Part shown: one piece after another, positions 44,240-53,655 of the stretch
Numbering within the stretch: the stretch's first letter is position 1
Layout of the letters: every line of letters starts with the position of its first letter
Assembly: GCF_018704065.1 (NCBI RefSeq)
Contig: NZ_JAGUQP010000001.1
Location: 62,001 to 126,000, forward strand
Origin: Desulfovulcanus ferrireducens
Lineage (GTDB): Bacteria > Desulfobacterota > Desulfovibrionia > Desulfovibrionales > Desulfonatronovibrionaceae
DNA: 64,000 nt
Reading direction: 5' to 3'
The notes under the pieces: generated by a model
Databases searched by the model: none
Told to the model about the DNA's origin: nothing
Seen by the model: only the letters and a program-made list of their open reading frames with translations
Program-made: the position numbers and the translations under genes

Positions 44240-44527
44240 ATGAAATGTGCAACTATTAAGAATGGTGAAGAATGTGCCTTCATGGCTGAAAGTGGTTGTT
44301 CATACAAAGATGGCCGTTGTTATCCTGTTGTTGAAAAGTGTGAAGGTTGTGAGAGGATTAAGGAGTATGGGGGTGAGAAATACTGCACCAGCTATCCAGA
44401 GCCAGCCGTGAAGTGGGCGCACGGTGCTTGTAATTTCGCCACTCATGTTAAAGCCACTGTTGACAAATCAGGTCAAGTCAAAATTAATCCGCTTAAGGCG
44501 TCAAAGCGGGCAGCTCGCGGTCGCTAA
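44240..44527 (+). CDS. PxxKW-family cysteine-rich protein
   Basis: 95 residues with AGGAGGAG upstream. Nine cysteines fall in CATIKNGEEC, GCSYKDGRC, KCEGC and KYC, and one more in ACNFATH. The PAVKW motif names the family, found mainly in anaerobic Desulfobacterota. A basic tail (KASKRAARGR) ends the protein. The Cys spacing suggests metal or Fe-S binding, but no function is established. It is monocistronic, with its own promoter-like sequence and terminator. Cysteine density is high, so it is probably abundant and cytoplasmic. Confidence 0.85.
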   Translation: MKCATIKNGEECAFMAESGCSYKDGRCYPVVEKCEGCERIKEYGGEKYCTSYPEPAVKWAHGACNFATHVKATVDKSGQVKINPLKASKRAARGR

Positions 44528-44533
44528 TACTCG

Positions 44534-44563
44534 AAAACCGGTGGCAAAGGCCGCCGGTTTTTT
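44534..44563 (+). terminator. terminator of the PxxKW gene
   Basis: AAAACCGGTGGC and GCCGCCGGTTTT form an 11-of-12-bp stem with a short loop, followed by TTTG-TTTT. It starts 7 bases after the stop. Confidence 0.88.
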
Positions 44564-44595
44564 GTTTTGGTGCAAAATTACTTAGAATTATAGTT

Positions 44596-45819
44596 ATGAA
44601 AGAAATTTTTTCTTTGCTCGACAATCAGGTTCAGGAAGTAGTCAATATTCAGAGGGAGTTAGTCTCACGACCTGCCTTGGGTCCAGATAGTGGGGGGCAG
44701 GGGGAAAAAGATAAAGCTGACTATCTGATTAATTATTTGAAGAAGATTGGTTGCGATGAGATTTATGAATTAAATGCCCCTGACAAAAGGGTGAGCTGTG
44801 GGTACAGGCCCAATATCGTCGCAAAAATTTACGGCAGAAACAGAAGCAAAACTTTATGGATAATCTCACACACTGATATTGTTCCGCCTGGAGAGCAGGC
44901 ATTGTGGAATACAGATCCCTTTGTCCTGGAGGTTCAGGGCGACCTCTTAATTGGCCGCGGAGTAGAGGATAACCATCAGGGTATTGTTTCGTCTCTTCTT
45001 TTGGCCTCAAGCATCCGCCAGTTGAATTTGATCCCAGACCTAAGTTTAGGACTTTTATTCGTTGCTGATGAGGAAACAGGCAGCAGATACGGTTTGGACT
45101 ATGTTTTGACAAATCATGGACACCTATTTTCTAAAGACGATCTTTTTTTGGTACCTGATTGCGGGGAGAAAACTTCGGATCTGGTTGAGGTTGCTGAAAA
45201 AAGCATGCTATGGATAAAAGTTTCTGTTATAGGTAAGCAGTGTCATGCTTCAACTCCTTCAAAGGGGATTAACAGCTTGGTTGCTTGTTCTGATTTTGTG
45301 CTTAAGATCCAGCAGCTGTATTCCGAATTTGATATAAAAAATGAGCTTTTTTCTCCCCCAGTATCCACCTTTTCACCGACCAAAAAAGAGGCCAATGTCC
45401 CCAACGTGAATACCATACCGGGAAAGGACGTTTTTTATATTGATTGCCGCGTGCTTCCGGAATACGATTTGGATGAAATAATAAAAGCTATAAAAGACCT
45501 TGGGAAAGAAGTTGAACAAAAATACAAGGTCAAGACTGAATATGAAACCGTGTATATTGAGCAGGCAGCCCCGCCCACGAATCCTCAGAGCGAGGTCGTC
45601 TCTCGGTTATGCAGGGCCATAGAAGATGTCTATAAGGTTGAACCCAAGGTGCAAGGAATCGGGGGGGGGACTGTTGCTGCTTTTTTACGCCGCAGGGGAT
45701 TCTCCACAGTAGTGTGGTCAACTCTTATGGGGTTTGCCCATCAGCCTAATGAACGTTCTTCAATTGCAAATACTATTGGCGATGCCAAGGTGATGGCTCA
45801 TATGATCTTTCAAAAATAA
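44596..45819 (+). CDS. M20-family metallopeptidase (ArgE/DapE-like deacylase)
   Basis: 407 residues. Metal ligands are visible in LWIISHTDIVPPGE (H, D), the general base in DEETGS and another Asp/Glu pair in GRGVEDNHQGIVSS. A dimerisation domain follows (IKVSVIGKQCHASTPSKGIN). The C-terminal GGGTVAAFLRRRGF and AHQPNERSSI carry the last His ligand. It probably removes an acyl group from an amino acid. DapE or ArgE activity cannot be chosen between from sequence; dapF and dapA lie 14 kb away. The start at 44596 follows the terminator closely. Confidence 0.85.
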   Translation: MKEIFSLLDNQVQEVVNIQRELVSRPALGPDSGGQGEKDKADYLINYLKKIGCDEIYELNAPDKRVSCGYRPNIVAKIYGRNRSKTLWIISHTDIVPPGEQALWNTDPFVLEVQGDLLIGRGVEDNHQGIVSSLLLASSIRQLNLIPDLSLGLLFVADEETGSRYGLDYVLTNHGHLFSKDDLFLVPDCGEKTSDLVEVAEKSMLWIKVSVIGKQCHASTPSKGINSLVACSDFVLKIQQLYSEFDIKNELFSPPVSTFSPTKKEANVPNVNTIPGKDVFYIDCRVLPEYDLDEIIKAIKDLGKEVEQKYKVKTEYETVYIEQAAPPTNPQSEVVSRLCRAIEDVYKVEPKVQGIGGGTVAAFLRRRGFSTVVWSTLMGFAHQPNERSSIANTIGDAKVMAHMIFQK

Positions 45820-45880
45820 AGAGCGAAGTTTTTTTGCTGTAATAATTTAAAATGATTTGACATTTTGCGTATAAAGCTTA

Positions 45881-45904
45881 AAAAATCATGCAAGTGATTT
45901 TTTT
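45881..45904 (+). terminator. hairpin between the M20 peptidase and mnmG
   Basis: AAAAATCA and TGATTTTT form an 8-bp stem around TGCAAG, with TTTG following. It lies 60 bases after the peptidase stop and 15 bases before the mnmG ATG. It could terminate the peptidase transcript. Confidence 0.5.
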
Positions 45905-45919
45905 GCATGGGTAACATAT

Positions 45920-47800
45920 ATGTTAAAACCTTTTCCTCCCGAGATATTTGATCTTATCGTAGTCGGTGCAGGGCATGCTGGCTGCGAAGCCGCCATGGCC
46001 GCAAGTAAGTTAGGTCTTTCAACGCTACTTTTGACTATCAATATTGATCGTATTGGCCATTTATCCTGTAATCCTGCCATAGGTGGTTTGGCCAAAGGGC
46101 ATATGGTTAAAGAAATAGATGCCCTAGGTGGGATGATGGGGGTGTGGGCAGACCAGGCCGGTATTCAATTCAGGATTTTAAACACCCGAAAAGGACCTGC
46201 TGTAAGGTCTACCCGAGCGCAAATAGACAGACAGGAATATCTCAAGGTAGTACAATGGGATATTTTTAATCAACCAAACCTCTATGTGCGCGAAGCCATG
46301 GTTGAAGAGCTTTTGGTGGATAAGAATCAGGTCCGAGGAGTGCGCACGTTAATTGGAGAGGAAATAAAATCCAGGGCTGTTCTACTTACAACAGGCACAT
46401 TTCTACAAGGCTTAATCCATATTGGTTTGAAAAATTTTCCTGGCGGTCGGTTCGGGGATCCCGCAAGCAAAGGGTTATCTGGGTCTCTAAGAAAGTTGGG
46501 CATAGATTTAGGAAGGTTAAAGACCGGGACCGTTCCCAGGTTGCGCAAAGACAGTATTGATTTTGATCGGCTCGAAGTCCAGCCAGGTGATGATCCACCA
46601 AAGCCATTTAGTTTCCACTCTCCAGGAGTTAAGTTACCTCAATTACCCTGCCATATAACATACACCAATGAAAAGACTCATGATTGTATTCGCAAAGGTT
46701 TTGACCGCTCCCCTCTTTTTCAGGGAGTAATCAAAGGTACTGGTGCCAGATATTGTCCGTCTATTGAAGACAAGATAGCGCGTTTTCCCGATAAGGATAG
46801 ACATCAAATTTTTGTTGAACCAGAAGGTTTAGCCAGTCCCGAAGTTTACCCCAATGGCATCCCTACCAGCCTTCCTTTAGACATCCAAAAAGAAATGCTC
46901 AAGACTATTCCGGGCCTGGAAAATGCTCAAATTGTTCGCCCAGGATATGCCATTGAATATGATTTTGTATTTCCAACCCAGTTAAAATCAACTCTGGAAA
47001 CCAAAAAGGTTTCCGGATTGTTCATGGCCGGACAGATTAACGGGACTTCAGGCTATGAAGAGGCTGCTGCTCAGGGCTTGTGGGCGGCTATTAATATTTT
47101 TTGTAAACTAAAAGGTAGAGAGCCATTTATCCTGGAGAGAAGCCAGGCTTACATTGCCGTGCTTGTAGATGACTTGGTGACTAAAGGAACGCAGGAACCC
47201 TACCGTATGTTTACCTCCAGAGCCGAATACAGGCTACTGCTTCGAGAAGATAATGCAGACCAGCGTCTTACTCCTCTGGGCAGAGAACTGGGGCTAGTAT
47301 CTGACGAGCATTGGAAGATTTTTTCAGATAAGCAGAAAAAACTGAAGGAACTTCTATCAGCATTGCAGACTATAACGATTCGGCCGGAAGCAAGGACAAG
47401 AGATGTTTTGAACAGGATAAATGCCTCCATCCCCAAACGTTCTGTCAGTCTGGCAGAACTTTTAAGACAGCCTCAGCTGAACATCAGAGATTTACGCGTG
47501 TTTTGGCCTGGGATTGACGGATACAGTAGTGAAGTTTTGGAACAGGCTCAGATTCAAATTAAATATGAAGGTTACCTTGCACGACAGGAGGAGTTGGTCC
47601 GGAGATTTAAACGTCTTGAGAAAGCAATAATTCCTGATGAGTTGGATTTTAGCCAAGTTGCTGGCTTGTCCAAGGAGATTGTTGAGAAGCTAACCCAGAT
47701 TCAGCCTAGGACGTTGGGTCAGGCCAGCAGAATTTCAGGGGTAACTCCGGCAGCCATATCCTGCCTAGAGATCCATTTAAAAAAAATGGGATGGATATAA
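45920..47800 (+). CDS. mnmG: tRNA uridine-5-carboxymethylaminomethyl modification enzyme MnmG
   Basis: 626 residues. The FAD-binding Rossmann motif is [15 protein letters not shown], followed by [22 protein letters not shown], the conserved [12 protein letters not shown] and LKTGTVPRL. The C-terminal helical domain for MnmE binding ends [18 protein letters not shown]. With MnmE it modifies U34 of tRNAs such as tRNA-Glu and tRNA-Gln. No good ribosome site is seen; the preceding hairpin would lie just upstream. Two further candidate starts are absent, so 45920 stands. Confidence 0.96.
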   Translation: MLKPFPPEIFDLIVVGAGHAGCEAAMAASKLGLSTLLLTINIDRIGHLSCNPAIGGLAKGHMVKEIDALGGMMGVWADQAGIQFRILNTRKGPAVRSTRAQIDRQEYLKVVQWDIFNQPNLYVREAMVEELLVDKNQVRGVRTLIGEEIKSRAVLLTTGTFLQGLIHIGLKNFPGGRFGDPASKGLSGSLRKLGIDLGRLKTGTVPRLRKDSIDFDRLEVQPGDDPPKPFSFHSPGVKLPQLPCHITYTNEKTHDCIRKGFDRSPLFQGVIKGTGARYCPSIEDKIARFPDKDRHQIFVEPEGLASPEVYPNGIPTSLPLDIQKEMLKTIPGLENAQIVRPGYAIEYDFVFPTQLKSTLETKKVSGLFMAGQINGTSGYEEAAAQGLWAAINIFCKLKGREPFILERSQAYIAVLVDDLVTKGTQEPYRMFTSRAEYRLLLREDNADQRLTPLGRELGLVSDEHWKIFSDKQKKLKELLSALQTITIRPEARTRDVLNRINASIPKRSVSLAELLRQPQLNIRDLRVFWPGIDGYSSEVLEQAQIQIKYEGYLARQEELVRRFKRLEKAIIPDELDFSQVAGLSKEIVEKLTQIQPRTLGQASRISGVTPAAISCLEIHLKKMGWI

Positions 47801-48013
47801 TTTTTTAGGCCCACCTTATTCTGGTTAATTATTGTTTATATAAAAATATTAAATTCTATGGTTTGTGACCAAAAATATTAAGGTTAACCAGTTAAAATAA
47901 TTCAATATTCAAAATACAAATCTCAAAGTTTCATACTATCCCACTCCAGCGTGATTGCATTGGCTATAAAATGGCCTCTTTTCAACTTAAAAAAATCAAG
48001 ATAAGACCCTCTT

Positions 48014-48793
48014 ATGGGTACAAGAATATTTTATTCTTTGGGTAGGTTTGTTCTTGACAGGACGACTAGTTATCTTCAGGCTGGTTTTATACTTGCTCGA
48101 GCATTTTTTTCTTTTTTTAGATTTACTTTTTTAAATCATGCCGTTGCCCGGGTGTTTATTCGTCAGATATACTTTACAGCCATTCAAGCCCTGCCAGCCA
48201 TTTTTATTACCGCTGTTTTGCTTGGTTCTATCCTGGTTAACTATTTATTGGGGGTATTGACAGGGCTAAACGCATATGATCGGATTGGTGAGTTTATTAT
48301 TTACATAAATTTATACGAGTTAGGGCCAATCATTGTTCTTTTTATTATATTAATCCGCTCTGGATCGGCTGTTATTTCTGAAGTGGCTTTAATGAAATTA
48401 AACGGAGAAATTGACTCTCTGAGTTTTTTAAATATTGAGTTGTCGGATTATGTCTATTTACCCAGAGTTTTGGCCTTTGTAATCTCAGGCCCGGCACTTA
48501 ATATGGTTTTTTGTCTGACGTCTTTGATTGGTGGTTATTTGGTTTTAGGTTACATTCATAATATCACTTTTGATAATTATATTTATCAAATAACTTCCGC
48601 TATCTCAATTAAAGATTTGGTAATCTCTTTTGTAAAACCTTTCCTAATGTGTTTAATATTAATATCTATTTGTTTGCAAAAAGGCATGAGTGTACAAAAG
48701 TCTTTTACTGAGGTTCCTGGGAAATTGATTCAAGGACTTATGCATACAATACTGTTGATCGTTTGTGTCGAGATATTTTTTACTTTAATTTAA
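48014..48793 (+). CDS. mlaE: MlaE-family lipid ABC transporter permease
   Basis: 259 residues with five or six helices. It has LPAIFITAVLLGSILVNYLLG, YELGPIIVLFIILIRSGSAV and the Glu-rich cytoplasmic coupling segment ALMKLNGEIDSLSFLNIEL, all typical of MlaE (formerly DUF140). The usual C-terminal IGxxxG segment is reduced. It should work with the MCE protein at 49312 to move lipids between inner and outer membrane. The following ABC gene starts 2 bases after its stop and is degenerate. Confidence 0.85.
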   Translation: MGTRIFYSLGRFVLDRTTSYLQAGFILARAFFSFFRFTFLNHAVARVFIRQIYFTAIQALPAIFITAVLLGSILVNYLLGVLTGLNAYDRIGEFIIYINLYELGPIIVLFIILIRSGSAVISEVALMKLNGEIDSLSFLNIELSDYVYLPRVLAFVISGPALNMVFCLTSLIGGYLVLGYIHNITFDNYIYQITSAISIKDLVISFVKPFLMCLILISICLQKGMSVQKSFTEVPGKLIQGLMHTILLIVCVEIFFTLI

Positions 48794-48794
48794 T

Positions 48795-49307
48795 ATGATT
48801 GATGAAAAAAAAATAAATTATCTTTTATCAACCAGAAAAAATATTCTTTTGTTACTAAAAGAGGGGTCGTTTGATAGTTATATTATTAATTTGATTTCAT
48901 TCTCTCGTGGTCATATAGGATTGATAAGTAATAAGTTTCCTTTTTTATCTAGCTTGAATATAATTGAAAATGTATGTCTTGGTTTAATGTATAATCAAAA
49001 TATTTCTTTAAAGAATTCTATTAAGAAGATACATGATTACATTAAAATGATAAATATGGAGGATTGTCTTTGGCTCCGCAAAGAACAAATCAATGAGGAG
49101 CAGTTAGTAAAAGCTTATTTTTTGCGCTGCGTTGCTAATGGAAATAGTGTGATATTCATGGACTCACCAAAATACGAGTGGATTAAAATAGTTCTTCAAT
49201 GTATAGAAAGGACAAATTTATACCAAAATGTTTGGATTTCAACCTCTTTGGCCAACAAAGATTTATATAATGATTTAAAATTTGATGTAATTGAAGTTTC
49301 GGATTGA
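48795..49307 (+). CDS. degenerate ABC ATPase-like protein in the mla cluster
   Basis: 170 residues, shorter than the 250-270 of MlaF. The post-Q-loop helix is recognisable (FPFLSSLNIIENVCLGL, 49-64 region), as are a signature-like part (EEQLVKAYFLRC, 101-112) and a Walker B remnant NSVIFMDSP (117-125), where the catalytic Glu is Ser. No GxxGxGKS/T loop exists; residues 1-45 hold only KNILLLLKEGSFDSY. It therefore should not hydrolyse ATP. It lies exactly where mlaF belongs, between mlaE and mlaD. The frame is intact and coupled, so selection may keep it as a structural part. Confidence 0.65.
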   Translation: MIDEKKINYLLSTRKNILLLLKEGSFDSYIINLISFSRGHIGLISNKFPFLSSLNIIENVCLGLMYNQNISLKNSIKKIHDYIKMINMEDCLWLRKEQINEEQLVKAYFLRCVANGNSVIFMDSPKYEWIKIVLQCIERTNLYQNVWISTSLANKDLYNDLKFDVIEVSD

Positions 49308-49311
49308 TCTT

Positions 49312-50295
49312 ATGAGTGACACTTTCAAAAGTATAGAAGTTAAAGTTGGTATATTCCTGAGTTTAATCTTGTGTTTATCAGTCTTTATTCTAATTTATAT
49401 CGGATATAAAAAAGAAATTTTTTCTTCAAAAGTAAGTTATTATGTGATTAGTAAAACCGGTGAGAACATTGAGCGGGGTATACCCGTCCGTCTCTCAGGG
49501 TTTAAAATTGGGCAGGTTGAAAATGTTTTTTTGGATAATATTGATTATGTTAAGGTCGAAATAAAGATCCTTGAAAAGTATCAGAAATGGTTTCGTCAGG
49601 ACTCCAGGATTATTTTAGACCAAGAAGGGATAATTGGGAACAGCTATCTAAAGTTGATACCCGGGTCAGAAAAGAGTGAGCCTTTAGTGCCTGGTTCAGA
49701 GATTATTCTGGATAAAGTTGCCGGTCTTAATGAAATTCTTATTCAAGCCCAACCTGTAATTGAAGATCTAAAAGCCATCGTATCTAATGTCCGTGTCATT
49801 ACGGACCAATTTCTGGATAAAAACGGAACTATGCAAAAGATTTTATTTAATCTTGAACAAGTGACGGAAAAGTTACAAAAAAATAGAGGCCTTATTTACT
49901 ATTTAACAGAGGCTCAGCGACCGGTGCGCAAGGTGGACCGGATTTTATCTTATACAGATAAGTTAATGGCTTCCATGGATCAGTTATTACAGAATGCAAC
50001 CCTGAGGGTTAAAGATCTAGGGCCGATAGAAGATGAATTTTTAGGTATTACAAAAGATGCACGCTCTTTTGTCCAAGAATTGCAGGGTGTAAGCGAGGAT
50101 ATTTCTCCAATTTTGGATGATGTTAAGGAGATTACTGGTGAGCTCAAAAAAGCAAGCGATAATCTTTATCGCTTGCGGGAAGAAACTGAATATACCTTGC
50201 GTCTGGGTTCGGAGCTTTTGCAAAAACTTAAACAGAAATGGCCGTTTTTAGAAAAAGAAATTGACAAACAAAAAATTGAACAACCGATTCCATGA
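49312..50295 (+). CDS. mlaD: MlaD/MCE-family lipid-binding protein
   Basis: 327 residues from the ATG at 49312; an upstream TTG would overlap the previous gene. One N-terminal membrane anchor (about 11-33) is followed by a single MCE domain (SYYVISKTGENIERGIPVRL, then FKIGQVENVFLD and ILDQEGIIGNSYLKLIPG), then about 180 residues of helix forming a coiled-coil needle or barrel. It should form a periplasmic hexamer above the MlaE permease to shuttle phospholipid. The tail is longer than in E. coli MlaD, as often in this phylum. Confidence 0.87.
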   Translation: MSDTFKSIEVKVGIFLSLILCLSVFILIYIGYKKEIFSSKVSYYVISKTGENIERGIPVRLSGFKIGQVENVFLDNIDYVKVEIKILEKYQKWFRQDSRIILDQEGIIGNSYLKLIPGSEKSEPLVPGSEIILDKVAGLNEILIQAQPVIEDLKAIVSNVRVITDQFLDKNGTMQKILFNLEQVTEKLQKNRGLIYYLTEAQRPVRKVDRILSYTDKLMASMDQLLQNATLRVKDLGPIEDEFLGITKDARSFVQELQGVSEDISPILDDVKEITGELKKASDNLYRLREETEYTLRLGSELLQKLKQKWPFLEKEIDKQKIEQPIP

Positions 50296-50424
50296 CTTCA
50301 TGTAATCTAGTATTATAATATAATGATTACATATGACCTAAACCATAAAACGTTAAATCACATCAAGATTTCAGGATTTTTTTTGTTAAAATCATAGCTT
50401 ATATTTTTTCCTTTGTATTATAAA

Positions 50425-51123
50425 ATGAAAAAAAATATTTTGTTGATAATATCATTATTGTTTACGATTGCGTGTAACTTTGCTCCCCAAAAAAGTCCTC
50501 TTTATCGCCCTCCAGAAGGAATCAAGCTTGCTTCCGCACAACGTTTGGAGTTTGTGAACTTGTTTTTACAGGGAAGATGGTGCGAGGCCGAACTTTTATT
50601 TCGAAAAAGTCTTAATAATTACATCAGACAGGATGATTTTTGTTCTGCAGCAAAGAATTATATAGTTGCCTATAAGTTAATGGCATATATCGGGCAAAAT
50701 GACGAAAAGTTACTGGCCAAAGCTAGAGATTTTGCTCAGGCAGGAGAGCAATGTGTTCTTTTTACAGAACAAAATGAGTTGTTACCTACTGAAAAGGATA
50801 ATAAGTATAGAAAGTTAATCAACTCTTCAAACTTAAAAGCATTGATTTATGAACTTAACAGGGAAGATGATCCGTTATTTTTATCTGTCTATGCCCGCAA
50901 AGCTTCGTTGATTGCCAAAAAAAATAATTTTTTTAAAATCTCACAACTACTCATCCGCAAGGCATTGGAGGTTGACCGTAGACAGGGCTGGGTTATTTTT
51001 TTGATTGAGGATTGGAAAATTATTTTAAGTTTAGAGAAAAAATCTAGTAAGAAAAAACAAATTCAAAAAAGGATAAATATTCTTTATCAAAAAGTAGAGA
51101 CTTGTTCAAAAAACTTTTTTTAA
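50425..51123 (+). CDS. lipoprotein of unknown function, mla-associated
   Basis: 232 residues from the ATG at 50425. The signal peptide ends FTIAC, with Cys17 as the likely lipidated residue, followed by NFAPQKSPLYRPPEG. The mature part is helical with cysteine pairs and TPR-like helix repeats (EFVNLFLQGRWCEAELLFRK, then CSAAKNYIVAYKLMAYIG). It follows mlaD after 130 bases on the same strand. It could be a periplasmic helper of the lipid transporter, but no family is recognised. Confidence 0.65.
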   Translation: MKKNILLIISLLFTIACNFAPQKSPLYRPPEGIKLASAQRLEFVNLFLQGRWCEAELLFRKSLNNYIRQDDFCSAAKNYIVAYKLMAYIGQNDEKLLAKARDFAQAGEQCVLFTEQNELLPTEKDNKYRKLINSSNLKALIYELNREDDPLFLSVYARKASLIAKKNNFFKISQLLIRKALEVDRRQGWVIFLIEDWKIILSLEKKSSKKKQIQKRINILYQKVETCSKNFF

Positions 51124-51149
51124 AAATATTAAGTTTATTTTTCAAAAAT

Positions 51150-52184
51150 ATGTTTTATGTGCAAAGTTCTTATTTGTGGAATAAGATAAAAAGGGCTTTT
51201 GAGAGTTCAGGAGTTGATGATTATAATTTATTTCTCTTCGTAATAAGTTCAATATTAATTGTTATTGTAATAATATCAATTCTTATCTGGTTTATAAATA
51301 CGAAGTTTAATAGAAGTAAAAAGGATAAAGCTGACGGGGTAATCAAAGATAGAAGTACTATTTTTTCAATATTTCAAATAGCATTGAGCCAAAGATGTCG
51401 GTTTGATGTTTATTTTGAAGAAACTAAAAAAGAGTTTTATTGTTCTCTGATAAATATTGAAGAACAAAGTATTTTGTTGGAAGTCCCAATATATATTAAG
51501 CCTGGTAAGCTATGGCTAAATCGAAACATTGTATGTCATTTTAGGATTAGTTTAAATAAAAGGAATAATATATATTATAAATTTAGGTCTAAAATAGTAG
51601 ATTTAATTTTACATGATAAAAATTATCTCTTAGAGTTGTTGTTTCCTGACAAATTAAAGTTATGCCAAAAGAGAAGGCATTTACGTTTTGAACCACCACA
51701 TAAGTATATAGTTGAAATTATAATATGGAGAGCAGTTTATTCATCTACCGGCAATTTTGAAGGTAATATTAACCAATGGGGAACTCCTTTAGCTAAATAT
51801 GATCATACGATAACTAACCAATTACGTTTAATTGATATCTCGGCCGGAGGCTTAAGGGTTCAAATATTAAAAAAAAATATAGGAGTTGTCTCTAAGTTTA
51901 TAAAAGAAACGCCATTTCTTTTTTTTAAGATTTCACTATCAAATCCGGATAAAAATGGAGTTTCTTCTTTCTTTATCCTGGGTAAAATAATTAATTATTA
52001 CCAAGAAGTTAATCCCAACTTCGTTTCTTTTGGGATTAACTTTATTGCTTTAGGCAAGCTAAAAGACGGGTATAATGACCAAATTTTATGGTTAAAAATT
52101 GATGATGAGACTGGAATTGAAGAAATTGGCGATTGGGTCTTTAAGCGACACTTGGAATTTTATAGGGAAAAAGGGTTAATATAG
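51150..52184 (+). CDS. membrane-bound PilZ-domain protein (YcgR-like)
   Basis: 344 residues from the ATG at 51150; a TTG at 51102 in the same frame would overlap the lipoprotein gene and add 16 residues. One membrane helix lies at about 27-50 (LFLFVISSILIVIVIISI). A YcgR-N-like beta domain spans about 75-170. The PilZ domain starts with QKRRHLRF (RxxxR switch) and has DISAGG (D/NxSxxG), the c-di-GMP contact residues. It should respond to c-di-GMP at the inner membrane. A diguanylate cyclase lies 5 kb downstream. No ribosome site is clear at either start. Confidence 0.78.
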   Translation: MFYVQSSYLWNKIKRAFESSGVDDYNLFLFVISSILIVIVIISILIWFINTKFNRSKKDKADGVIKDRSTIFSIFQIALSQRCRFDVYFEETKKEFYCSLINIEEQSILLEVPIYIKPGKLWLNRNIVCHFRISLNKRNNIYYKFRSKIVDLILHDKNYLLELLFPDKLKLCQKRRHLRFEPPHKYIVEIIIWRAVYSSTGNFEGNINQWGTPLAKYDHTITNQLRLIDISAGGLRVQILKKNIGVVSKFIKETPFLFFKISLSNPDKNGVSSFFILGKIINYYQEVNPNFVSFGINFIALGKLKDGYNDQILWLKIDDETGIEEIGDWVFKRHLEFYREKGLI

Positions 52185-52205
52185 TTTGAGTTTCTTTGAT
52201 TTAAT

Positions 52206-52356
52206 CCTAAGTATAGCGATTTTTATCCATCAATGAGATTGCCACGTGCAGCTAAGCTGCCCTCGCAATGACAGGATGAACGTTAAGTAATTGCCAGGAG
52301 CGTTAGCCTTCATGCAATCTCAAAGATTAAACTGCAAAAAAATCACTCAATTTAGG
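52206..52356. repeat. family C REP-like element, copy 3
   Basis: Same order as at 16131: CCTAAGTATAGCGATTTT, TGAGATTGCCACG, CTCGCAATGAC, an imperfect CAATCTCAAAG block, and AATTTAGGTT at the right end. The CCTAA/TTAGG ends are inverted. Confidence 0.75.
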
Positions 52357-52414
52357 TTAGGTTAATGATAGACTTATTTTTTAGAAGAAAATTATATAGT
52401 AATTCATTTTTATA

Positions 52415-52729
52415 GAGTCTGTGGCCAAACCCTATTTTGACTACCAGATTAGAAATTCTGGTTTCTTGAAAGCATTGCAAAGGGCTGGGTAACCCATCTT
52501 GGTAAAGCTTGCGGATAAGCAGAGCATCGGGGTGAGAAAGCCAAATATCCGCGACTATTTGGCATAACCATCGACAATAAAAAGAATATTCAACTATCCT
52601 AAGTATACCATTATGCTCTGCCCGCAAGCAAACTATAGATGGGTCCAGGCATTTGCACCAGCATGAAAGAAATCAGGATTGAAAAAAATAAGAAAAATTG
52701 TCCCTTGAGTAAGGTTCGGCCACAGACCC
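52415..52729. repeat. family A element, copy 6, best-preserved (315 bp)
   Basis: It starts GAGTCTGTGGCCAAACCC and ends GGTTCGGCCACAGACCC, flanked by the exact 4-bp repeat TATA (52411-52414, 52730-52733). The inner arms are complete. It lies 86 bases upstream of the corC start. Orientation is as in copies 3 and 4. Confidence 0.9.
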
Positions 52730-52815
52730 TATAGGTATCGAGTGTACAGTTAAAAAAACATAATTTATTATTTAAGCAATATTTTTTTGGGTTCACTTTT
52801 AAAAGGAGGAGAGAG

Positions 52816-53655
52816 TTGGACGAAGGCTCAGAAAGTAAATTCTGGACCATGATGAAAAAGATTTTCGGCGGTAAATGTGACCTGCCCTTGGAAGAAGCCA
52901 TTCTGGAAGCCAAAGAGGAAGGGGAGCTTAAAAGCGATGAAGTGACAATGCTTCTTAATGTGCTTCGGCTTGAACAAAAACAGGCACATGAAATTATGAT
53001 CCCCCGGACTGATCTTGTTTGTGCGGAAGTAGGGGATACTTTAGAGAAAGTGGCAAAACTAATTATTGAAAGTGGTCATTCACGTATACCAATCTATAAA
53101 GTCAACAAAGATCATATTGTTGGTATTATTCATGCCAAAGATTTACTAAGATACTGTTTAATAGATAAAAGTGGTGAAGTTGCGCTAACAGACATTATTC
53201 GTCCACCATTGTTTATCCCTGACACAAAAAATATTAAAGAAATTTTGTTTGAGTTTCAGAGCAAAAAAGTACATATGGCTATTGTTCTGGATGAATATGG
53301 TGGTACTTCTGGTATAGTGACTTTGGAAGATGTTCTGGAGGAGATTGTAGGGGAAATTGAGGATGAATATGACAGGCCGCGGCCCAAAGAAATTATAAAA
53401 CAAAGTGACGGGTCCTACCTAGTTACAGGAAGGACCTATTTAGAAGATTTAAACGAACAGATAAACTTGGATTTAGAGTCGGAACAGGTTGAAACGATTA
53501 GCGGTTATTTATGTCAGTTGGCTGGGAGGGTACCTCAAAAGGGGGAAAAAATTGTTGATGATAGATATGAATACCAGGTTCAGGATGCAGATGCAAAGCA
53601 CGTGCGATGGGTAATTATTAGAAAGCTAAAGTCCGAGCAAAAATGCAGTTCTTGA
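52816..53655 (+). CDS. corC: CorC-type CBS-domain protein
   Basis: 279 residues, starting with TTG (AAAAGGAGGAGAG upstream). The order is a short helical N-terminus, two CBS domains (IMIPRTDLVCAEVGDTLEKV and KKVHMAIVLDEYGGTSGIVT) and the C-terminal CorC_HlyC domain with GRTYLEDLNEQINL. It has no DUF21 membrane part, as in E. coli CorC/YbeX. It is thought to affect cation transport; in E. coli it precedes lnt, and the same pair occurs here. It overlaps lnt by 13 bases. Confidence 0.9.
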   Translation: MDEGSESKFWTMMKKIFGGKCDLPLEEAILEAKEEGELKSDEVTMLLNVLRLEQKQAHEIMIPRTDLVCAEVGDTLEKVAKLIIESGHSRIPIYKVNKDHIVGIIHAKDLLRYCLIDKSGEVALTDIIRPPLFIPDTKNIKEILFEFQSKKVHMAIVLDEYGGTSGIVTLEDVLEEIVGEIEDEYDRPRPKEIIKQSDGSYLVTGRTYLEDLNEQINLDLESEQVETISGYLCQLAGRVPQKGEKIVDDRYEYQVQDADAKHVRWVIIRKLKSEQKCSS

